Shown in pieces: positions 24,987-30,041 of a DNA stretch of 30,041 bases. Position numbers and translations under genes: made by a program. This stretch comes from Oscillospiraceae bacterium (GTDB lineage Bacteria > Bacillota > Clostridia > Oscillospirales > Ruminococcaceae): the NCBI GenBank assembly GCA_003512525.1, contig DOQG01000053.1:32958-62998 (forward strand), in the 5' to 3' direction. The notes beneath the pieces were generated by a model. The model worked only from the letters and a program-made list of their open reading frames with translations, ran no database searches and had not been told where the DNA came from. Position 1 is the stretch's first letter, and every line of letters starts with the position of its first letter.

Positions 24987-26213
24987 TTACTTATTGTTTC
25001 TCTCAGCGTCAAGCAGAGCCTTGACCTTTATCGGCAGACCGAACAGGTTGATAAAGCCCTTTGAGTCTGTCTGATCGTAAACATCGTCCTCACCGAATGA
25101 AGCAAAATCTTCGCTGTACAGTGTGTAGGGTGATGTAACGCCTGCGTTGATTATATTACCCTTGTAGAGCTTGAGCTTAACATCGCCTGTAACAGTTTCC
25201 TGTGTCTTGTCAACGAAAGCGTCCATAGCCTCTCTTAAAGGTGTGTACCACTGACCGTTATATACGATGTCTGCATACTTCTGTGCAAGACCGTACTTGT
25301 AGTGCTGTGTTTCCTTATCAAGGCAGATAGTTTCGAGAACCTCGTGAGCGTGATAAAGGATCGTTCCGCCGGGAGTTTCGTAAACGCCTCTTGACTTCAT
25401 TCCGACAAGTCTGTTTTCAACTACATCGAACAGACCGATGCCGTTCTCGCCGCCGAGCTTGTTAAGAGTCTTGATGAGCTTTACGCCGTCCATCTTTTCG
25501 CCGTTGAGCGAAGTGGGGATACCCTTTTCAAAGTGTATTGTAACATATGTGGGCTTGTCAGGAGCCTGTTCGGGTGAAACGCCAAGCTCTAAGAAGCCTT
25601 TCTTATTATACTGGGGTTCATTTGCGGGGTCTTCAAGGTCAAGACCTTCGTGTGATAAGTGCCAGAGGTTCATATCCTTTGAGTAGTTTGTTTCACGGGT
25701 GATCTTTATCGGAACATTGTGTGCCTCTGCATACTCGATTTCCTGATCTCTTGACTTAATATCCCATATTCTCCAGGGAGCGATTATCTCAAGCTCGGGT
25801 GCGAGAGCCTTGATAGTAAGCTCAAAACGTACCTGATCGTTACCCTTACCTGTGCAGCCGTGGCAGATAGCGTCAGCGCCTTCCTTCTTAGCTATCTCAA
25901 CAAGTCTTTTAGCTATAGGAGGACGAGCGAATGATGTACCGAGCAGATAACCCTCGTACTTAGCGCCTGCCTTGAGTGTGGGGAATATAAAGTCGTTTAC
26001 GAATTCGTCCTGTATATCTTCTATGTAGAGCTTTGATGCGCCTGTCTTCTTTGCTCTTTCTTCAAGACCTACTATTTCAGAATCCTGTCCTACGTTACCT
26101 GCTACGCAGATTACTTCACAGCCGGGATAATTCTCGTGTAACCACGGAATGATGATGGACGTATCAAGTCCGCCTGAATAAGCAAGTACAATCTTTTTGA
26201 TTTCTTTAGCCAT
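24987..26213 (-). CDS. argG: Argininosuccinate synthase
   Basis: A 408-residue enzyme that joins citrulline and aspartate using ATP. The N-terminal PP-loop LAYSGGLDTSIIIPWL (10-25) binds ATP, GCTGKGNDQVRFE (about 118-130) and the SRGVYETPGG segment are conserved ASS motifs, and the length is typical. It is the first gene of the arginine cluster, with AAAGGAAA before the ATG and a promoter at 26283-26310. The 200-base gap with hairpins to argH suggests it can be expressed partly independently. Confidence 0.98.
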   Translation of the reverse strand: MAKEIKKIVLAYSGGLDTSIIIPWLHENYPGCEVICVAGNVGQDSEIVGLEERAKKTGASKLYIEDIQDEFVNDFIFPTLKAGAKYEGYLLGTSFARPPIAKRLVEIAKKEGADAICHGCTGKGNDQVRFELTIKALAPELEIIAPWRIWDIKSRDQEIEYAEAHNVPIKITRETNYSKDMNLWHLSHEGLDLEDPANEPQYNKKGFLELGVSPEQAPDKPTYVTIHFEKGIPTSLNGEKMDGVKLIKTLNKLGGENGIGLFDVVENRLVGMKSRGVYETPGGTILYHAHEVLETICLDKETQHYKYGLAQKYADIVYNGQWYTPLREAMDAFVDKTQETVTGDVKLKLYKGNIINAGVTSPYTLYSEDFASFGEDDVYDQTDSKGFINLFGLPIKVKALLDAERNNK

Positions 26214-26282
26214 TTTATTATTTCCTTTCTATCTCACAGACGCTTTCGGGCGTTCTGCTTTCTGATTTAACTCACATTGAAT

Positions 26283-26310
26283 ATTATACACCTTTTCGTA
26301 TCAAAGTCAA
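26283..26310 (-). promoter_or_regulatory. argG promoter
   Basis: On the minus strand TTGACT (26310-26305), a 16-base spacer and TATAAT (26288-26283) form a strong sigma-A promoter. Start near 26276, about 62 bases before the argG ATG. Confidence 0.8.
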
Positions 26311-26317
26311 GAGTTTT

Positions 26318-26335
26318 TATACAGCAAACTGTATA
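26318..26335. promoter_or_regulatory. Palindrome upstream of the argG promoter
   Basis: TATACAG-CAAA-CTGTATA is a perfect inverted repeat of seven-base arms, centred about 50 bases upstream of the predicted argG start. Its position suits a regulator binding site; the cognate protein is unknown. Confidence 0.4.
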
Positions 26336-26348
26336 TTATACTGCATAT

Positions 26349-26387
26349 TGTGAATATTTGTTGAATTTTAGCGAATTTTTATGTATT
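26349..26387. promoter_or_regulatory. Pair of ARG-box-like sequences in the argG/XRE intergenic region
   Basis: Positions 26349-26366 (TGTGAATATTTGTTGAAT) match the ArgR consensus at 16 of 18 positions and 26370-26387 (AGCGAATTTTTATGTATT) at 15 of 18. They are separated by three bases, the spacing of paired ArgR boxes in E. coli. They lie upstream of the argG promoter and just before the -35 of the divergent XRE promoter. The background is very AT-rich, so the match is suggestive only. Confidence 0.35.
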
Positions 26388-26394
26388 TTTTTGA

Positions 26395-26423
26395 TTGACA
26401 ACCCGCCAATGTAAGGATATAAT
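26395..26423 (+). promoter_or_regulatory. Promoter of the XRE regulator gene
   Basis: TTGACA (26395-26400), exactly 17 bases, TATAAT (26418-26423): a full-consensus sigma-A promoter. Start near 26430, about 25 bases before the ATG. Confidence 0.9.
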
Positions 26424-26454
26424 AATAGTAAAAGGAAATTCAGTCGGAGGAATT

Positions 26455-26871
26455 ATGGAACTTAAGGACAAGCTGGAGATACTTATTAAAAGAAACGGCT
26501 ATAAAAAGACCGATTTTGCGGCAGCCATTTCCATAACCTACAGAGCGCTTGCAAATTACATAAGCGGAGCGAGAACGCCAAGAGCGAAAACTCTTTCTGA
26601 TATGGCGGTGCTACTCGGAGTCAGCGAGGAAATGCTGACGGACGACACGGTGGATCTGATACTGTCAAGCGATGAAAAGCTGTATTTCTACGGCACTTCC
26701 CCGGCAGAAACCAGAGAGAAAGCAGATGAGGTGTTATCCGAGGTCAGTGCGCTCCTTGACGATAAGGATTTTACGGAAGATGATAAAACGGCATTCTTTT
26801 CCTGTATAGCTGAAAAATATTTTGCAGAAAAAGCAAAAAATCATAAAGAACCTATTGACAACGCAGTATGA
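26455..26871 (+). CDS. XRE-family helix-turn-helix regulator
   Basis: A 138-residue protein with an N-terminal XRE/Cro-type HTH (about 4-60): KKTDFAAAISITYRALANYISGARTPRAKTLSDMAVLLGVS. The C-terminal half (about 64-138) is acidic and mostly helical with no recognised sensor domain. The ATG at 26455 is chosen because GGAGG lies five bases upstream; an earlier in-frame TTG would fall on the -35 box of the promoter. It reads toward the metal-resistance genes, and the promoter of the arsR-type gene lies across its stop codon. It could regulate itself, argG or the cad genes; the sequence does not decide. Confidence 0.88.
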   Translation: MELKDKLEILIKRNGYKKTDFAAAISITYRALANYISGARTPRAKTLSDMAVLLGVSEEMLTDDTVDLILSSDEKLYFYGTSPAETREKADEVLSEVSALLDDKDFTEDDKTAFFSCIAEKYFAEKAKNHKEPIDNAV

Positions 26872-26883
26872 CAGTGTTATAAT
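26855..26883 (+). promoter_or_regulatory. Promoter of the ArsR-family repressor gene
   Basis: TTGACA (26855-26860), 17 bases, TATAAT (26878-26883), again full consensus. It overlaps the last codons of the XRE gene. The predicted start near 26890 falls beside the operator at 26892-26907. Confidence 0.9.
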
Positions 26884-26891
26884 ACAAACAG

Positions 26892-26907
26892 TTGAACAAC
26901 CGTTCAA
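26892..26907. promoter_or_regulatory. Operator of the ArsR-family repressor (site 1)
   Basis: TTGAACAACCGTTCAA is an inverted repeat with perfect six-base ends (TTGAAC/GTTCAA) at the predicted transcription start. Bound repressor would block RNA polymerase. The half-site TTGAACAA recurs at 27362, before the ATPase gene. Confidence 0.75.
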
Positions 26908-26923
26908 GTGAAATGAGGTTAAA

Positions 26924-27310
26924 ATGGCAGTCGATAAATCAGAAAACTTTGCAGAAAAAGACGACAGTGAGTTCTGTAACTGTAACGTGATACATGAGGA
27001 CGTAGTAAATTATGTACGTTCGGGAATGCTTGAACAGACGCAGTTTGAAAAGCTGTCGATGTTCTTCAAGGCGATAAGCGATGAAACCAGGATCAAGATC
27101 CTCTACTCGCTGTCACGCTCAAAGATGTGTGTATGTGACCTCGCCGCCCTGCTCGGAATGACAGCATCGGCAATTTCGCACCAACTGAGAGTATTAAGAC
27201 AGGCAGAGCTTGTACGCAGTGAAAAGCAAGGCAAGGTCGTTTACTATATGCTCAGCGACGACCATGTAAACACGGTGTTCAGCAATGCGCTGGAACATAT
27301 TATGGAATAA
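26924..27310 (+). CDS. ArsR/SmtB-family metal-sensing repressor, CadC/CzrA-like
   Basis: A 128-residue winged-helix repressor. The recognition helix region is LAALLGMTASAISHQLRVLR (73-92). Two metal sites can be read. The alpha-3N type has Cys69 and Cys71 in MCVCDL plus the N-terminal pair Cys18 and Cys20 (EFCNCN), as in CadC for Cd, Pb or Zn. The alpha-5 type has Asp112, His114, His125 and Glu128, spaced as in CzrA and SmtB. Metal binding should release the operators at 26892 and 27362 and induce the downstream P1B ATPase. GAGG precedes the ATG. A terminator (27326-27349) follows. The name cadC would fit but orthology is not proven. Confidence 0.93.
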   Translation: MAVDKSENFAEKDDSEFCNCNVIHEDVVNYVRSGMLEQTQFEKLSMFFKAISDETRIKILYSLSRSKMCVCDLAALLGMTASAISHQLRVLRQAELVRSEKQGKVVYYMLSDDHVNTVFSNALEHIME

Positions 27311-27325
27311 AACGGGAAAAATCAA

Positions 27326-27349
27326 AGGAGATAACATCTCCTGTTTTTT
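27326..27349 (+). terminator. Terminator between the repressor and the ATPase gene
   Basis: AGGAGAT-AAC-ATCTCCT followed by G and six T residues. It should end most repressor transcripts, so the ATPase gene probably needs its own promoter or read-through. Confidence 0.85.
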
Positions 27350-27361
27350 CGCACTCCACAC

Positions 27362-27385
27362 TTGAACAATTACTCAATTGTTCAA
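27362..27385. promoter_or_regulatory. Operator before the metal ATPase gene (site 2)
   Basis: The 24 bases are three consecutive octamers, TTGAACAA, TTACTCAA and TTGTTCAA; the outer two are a perfect inverted repeat, and the first two resemble site 1 at 26892. It lies 30 bases before the ATPase start codon. A -35-like TTGAAC is inside it, but I see no convincing -10. Confidence 0.75.
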
Positions 27386-27414
27386 AACTTCAAGCATATC
27401 AAAGGTGGCAGCTT

Positions 27415-29739
27415 ATGAAAAAAATCTATATTTTAGAAGGTCTTGATTGCGCTCGCTGTGCGGAGGAGATCCGTGCAGAGATTGAAAAGGACGAGCGTGT
27501 GAAATCGGCAGGAATGAACTTTATGAAGCAAGAGCTTACCGTTGAAACGGAAAATTCGTGTTCGCCCGATGAGCTTATGACAACGGTCACCGAAGTTGTC
27601 GCAAAGCACGAACCCGATGTAACAGTAAAGGAAAGACAGACTTTTAAAGAAAAGAAATATATAATAGACGGTCTTGACTGTGCGCAGTGCGCCGAAGAAG
27701 TAAGAGAAGCCGTTGAGAAATCCGAATATGCGGACAGCGCAAAGATGAATTTCATAAAAAAGGAGCTTACCGTAACGCCGTCAAAGATAATTTCCGACAA
27801 GGAGCTGTTAAAGCAGGTGACCGCAACGGTAACTGCCGTTGAACCCGATGTAACAGTCAGCGAAAAGGAAAACCACGTTGAGAAAAAGGTAAGCTATACT
27901 AAAGATATAGTCAAGATGATAAGCGCAGGCATTCTGTTCATAGTTGCTTTTATCCTTGAAAAAACTATCGGTACAGAACAGCTTGCGCCTAAGATAGCGA
28001 TACTTTCAATGTATCTTGCGGCTTACGTCATCTGCGGGCTTGAGGTAGCGATCACTTCAATAAAGGCAATAGCAAAAAAGAATTTCTTCAATGAAAACAC
28101 GCTTATGCTTATCGCAAGTATCGGCGCTATCGTACTCGGAGAATATGAAGAAGCAGTCGCCGTTATGCTGTTCTACACTGTTGGCGAGTTCTTCCAGTCG
28201 ATAGCCGTGAACAAGTCAAGAAGAAGCATATCTTCCCTTATCAGGACAAAGCCCGAAACAGCCGATATTCTTATTGACGGCGAATATATAACAGTCGATC
28301 CCGAAAACGTTGAAACAGGCAGTATAATAAGAGTAAAGCCCGGTGAAAAGATACCGCTCGACGGCGTTATCGAAAGCGGTAACACCTCAATAGACACTTC
28401 AGCCCTCACAGGCGAGAGCTTACCGCGAGATATTACGGTCGGTGATGAAGTCCCCGCAGGTGCTATCAATATTTCAGGCGTTATCACTCTTAAAACAACG
28501 CGCCGGTTCACCGACAGCACGGTATACAAAATGCTTCAGATGGTCGAGTCCGCTGTCGAGAAAAAGACAAAGACAGAAAACTTCATCTCGGTATTTGCAA
28601 AATACTACACCCCTATAGTCGTACTTGCGGCTGTGATCATCTCTCTTATCCCTCCCCTGTTCACAGGCTTTGACTTCGGAACGTGGGTACAAAGAGGTCT
28701 TATCTTCCTCGTAATTTCATGCCCGTGCGCACTGGTTATTTCCGTACCGCTCGGATACTTTGCCGGTATCGGCAAGGCTTCGTCAAAAGGCATACTTGTA
28801 AAAGGCAGCAACTACCTTGAAGCAATTTCAAAAGCAAAGGTCGTACTTTTCGATAAGACAGGCACGCTTACAAAGGGTCAGTTTGAAGTGACGAAAACTG
28901 AACCTGTCGGCATGAGCAAGGAAGAGCTGTTACGATATGCGGCATACGCAGAAAGCAACTCCAACCACCCGATAGCCGTTTCCGTAAGAAAAGCATACGG
29001 TGCGGATATCGACCAGTCACAGATCACCGAATGCAGTGAGATAGCCGGCAAGGGCATAAAGGCTGAGATTTCGGGCGCGACCGTTCTCTGCGGTAACAGC
29101 AGACTTATGGCTGACTACAGCATAGACTGCCCCGAAGCAAACGGCACAGTGCTTTATGTGGCTGTCGACAATAAATATGCAGGTCTTATCGAAATCGCAG
29201 ATATGCCGAAGGAACATTCGGCAGAAACCGTAAAGATGCTGAAAAATCACGGCGTAAAGGTCGTAATGCTTACAGGTGATAATAAATCTGCGGCGGCTGT
29301 GGCAGCTGAAAAGCTCGGTATAACAGACTACTATGCAGAGCTTCTCCCCGAAAACAAGAGCGAGATCACGCTTAAGATGAAATCTGAGCTTTCCGACAAG
29401 GAAAAGGTTATGTTCGTCGGTGACGGTATAAACGACGCACCCGTAATAGCATCAGCCGACATAGGCGTTGCGATGGGCGGCTCGGGCGCTGACAGTGCTA
29501 TAGAAACCGCAGACTGCGTTCTTATGAAGGACGACCCAATGCAGCTTGCCGACGCATTCGCGATAAGCAAAAAAACAAACCGCATAGTTCTTCAGAATAT
29601 CATATTTGCGCTCGGTGTAAAGCTGATAATTCAGGTACTCGGCGTTTTAGGACTTGCTAATATGTGGGCGGCCGTTTTCGCAGATGTAGGCGTTTCGATA
29701 ATCGCTATCTTCAATTCGTTAAGACTTATGAAGAAGTAA
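27415..29739 (+). CDS. cadA: P1B-type heavy-metal-exporting ATPase (CadA/ZntA-like) with two HMA domains
   Basis: A 774-residue membrane ATPase that pumps Zn, Cd or Pb out of the cell. Two similar metal-binding domains are in tandem: GLDCARCAEE (9-18) and GLDCAQCAEE (86-95), each followed by MNF.K.ELTV and EPDVTV. The membrane CPC motif is at 436-438, the phosphorylated Asp480 begins DKTGTLT, the nucleotide-binding HP pair is 518-519, TGES 332-335 and GDGIND 669-674. Lys736 and Asp757 match the Lys and Asp of the ZntA zinc/cadmium site with the same spacing of 21. AAAGGTGG precedes the ATG. Control by the upstream repressor is inferred from the operators. Cd versus Zn preference cannot be read. 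Confidence 0.95.
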   Translation: MKKIYILEGLDCARCAEEIRAEIEKDERVKSAGMNFMKQELTVETENSCSPDELMTTVTEVVAKHEPDVTVKERQTFKEKKYIIDGLDCAQCAEEVREAVEKSEYADSAKMNFIKKELTVTPSKIISDKELLKQVTATVTAVEPDVTVSEKENHVEKKVSYTKDIVKMISAGILFIVAFILEKTIGTEQLAPKIAILSMYLAAYVICGLEVAITSIKAIAKKNFFNENTLMLIASIGAIVLGEYEEAVAVMLFYTVGEFFQSIAVNKSRRSISSLIRTKPETADILIDGEYITVDPENVETGSIIRVKPGEKIPLDGVIESGNTSIDTSALTGESLPRDITVGDEVPAGAINISGVITLKTTRRFTDSTVYKMLQMVESAVEKKTKTENFISVFAKYYTPIVVLAAVIISLIPPLFTGFDFGTWVQRGLIFLVISCPCALVISVPLGYFAGIGKASSKGILVKGSNYLEAISKAKVVLFDKTGTLTKGQFEVTKTEPVGMSKEELLRYAAYAESNSNHPIAVSVRKAYGADIDQSQITECSEIAGKGIKAEISGATVLCGNSRLMADYSIDCPEANGTVLYVAVDNKYAGLIEIADMPKEHSAETVKMLKNHGVKVVMLTGDNKSAAAVAAEKLGITDYYAELLPENKSEITLKMKSELSDKEKVMFVGDGINDAPVIASADIGVAMGGSGADSAIETADCVLMKDDPMQLADAFAISKKTNRIVLQNIIFALGVKLIIQVLGVLGLANMWAAVFADVGVSIIAIFNSLRLMKK

Positions 29740-29774
29740 TATAAAAAATAGGGGCTGTGACACAACCCGAAAAA

Positions 29775-29822
29775 GAAAAAGTGAGTCTAAGCGCAAATAT
29801 AGTGCGCTCGGCTCACTTTTTT
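29775..29822 (+). terminator. Terminator after the metal ATPase gene
   Basis: AAAAAGTGAG pairs with CTCACTTTTT and an inner AGCGCA/TGCGCT stem, ending in a T run. A-rich on the left and T-rich on the right, it could work in both directions. It is preceded by a GGGCTGTG/CACAACCC inverted pair (29752-29768). Confidence 0.88.
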
Positions 29823-29947
29823 GTATGCTTTGCTCCTATTATATTGCTTTAGTAATTAACAATGATAGCAGGCTACCGATAGTGCTGTTTGTAGGATATA
29901 CTTCTCGGGTTCGCTATTCTGTGCGATAACGTTGCTGCTATGAACGA
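29823..29947. other. Intergenic, no gene seen
   Basis: No convincing open reading frame, promoter or RNA is visible here. It joins the inverted repeat at 29948-30018; together 29740-30041 is a gene-free end of the window. Confidence 0.6.
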
Positions 29948-30018
29948 GGGAGAAAACCTAAGGGGAGAGAGGAAGGCGCTCCAAAGGGGCTTTCCCCTCT
30001 CCCCTTAGGTTTTCTCCC
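29948..30018. repeat. Long inverted repeat
   Basis: Arms 29948-29969 and 29997-30018 are perfect 22-base complements (outer end GGGAGAAAACC). Pairing continues inward after one mismatch for about seven more pairs (29971-29977 with 29989-29995, including a wobble), leaving a short loop. No protein is encoded. It may be a repetitive extragenic palindrome, the end of a mobile element, or a structured RNA; its T-poor flanks argue against a simple terminator. Confidence 0.8.
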
Positions 30019-30041
30019 AAATCAGTTATTCCTCTTGAGCG

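Noticed and set aside
26395..26454. XRE gene starting at an upstream TTG
   Set aside because: The TTG is the -35 box of a full-consensus promoter; ATG 26455 with GGAGG is clearly the start.

Overview
The window reads as a chromosomal segment of a low-to-mid GC Firmicute of the class Clostridia, most likely an Oscillospirales (Ruminococcus or [Eubacterium] siraeum-like) gut anaerobe. This rests on the protein style, the A-rich ribosome binding sites, the type II-A CRISPR locus and the arginine gene set; the species is not determined by the sequence.

Region 1 (1-7089) is a complete type II-A CRISPR-Cas locus. The array (1-819, running off the left edge) is read leftward. It is preceded by a leader with a promoter and an ATTTGAG leader-anchoring heptamer, then csn2, cas2, cas1 and cas9, all on the minus strand and all joined by 4-base ATGA overlaps. 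A tracrRNA gene lies on the plus strand immediately upstream of cas9. Its promoter overlaps the cas9 translation start region. A second promoter-like sequence on the minus strand beyond the tracrRNA would give cas9 a leader antisense to the whole tracrRNA. This is the most interesting arrangement in the window.

Region 2 (7090-7544) is intergenic. It holds an AT-rich stretch and a small non-coding mobile-like element with imperfect terminal inverted repeats, flanked by two almost identical hairpins.

Region 3 (7545-16464) is a minus-strand gene run: thymidylate kinase, a DUF2156 protein, a DJ-1/PfpI protein, 5-formyltetrahydrofolate cyclo-ligase, MltG, a U32 peptidase-family protein (probable tRNA hydroxylation factor) and a 1151-residue multidomain CapA/DUF6270-like protein of unusual architecture. 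A cation diffusion facilitator gene (16518-17684) lies between this run and the arginine genes.

Region 4 (17769-26213) is an arginine biosynthesis cluster on the minus strand, in transcription order argG, argH, a small GNAT acetyltransferase, argC, argJ, argB, argD, argF. It encodes the cyclic acetyl-transfer route from glutamate to arginine except carbamoyl phosphate synthesis. ARG-box-like sequences lie upstream of argG and argH.

Region 5 (26395-29822) is divergent, on the plus strand: a small XRE-family regulator, a CadC/CzrA-type ArsR repressor with its own operators, and a P1B-type heavy-metal ATPase with two N-terminal metal-binding domains. The right end (29823-30041) has no gene but carries a long near-perfect inverted repeat.
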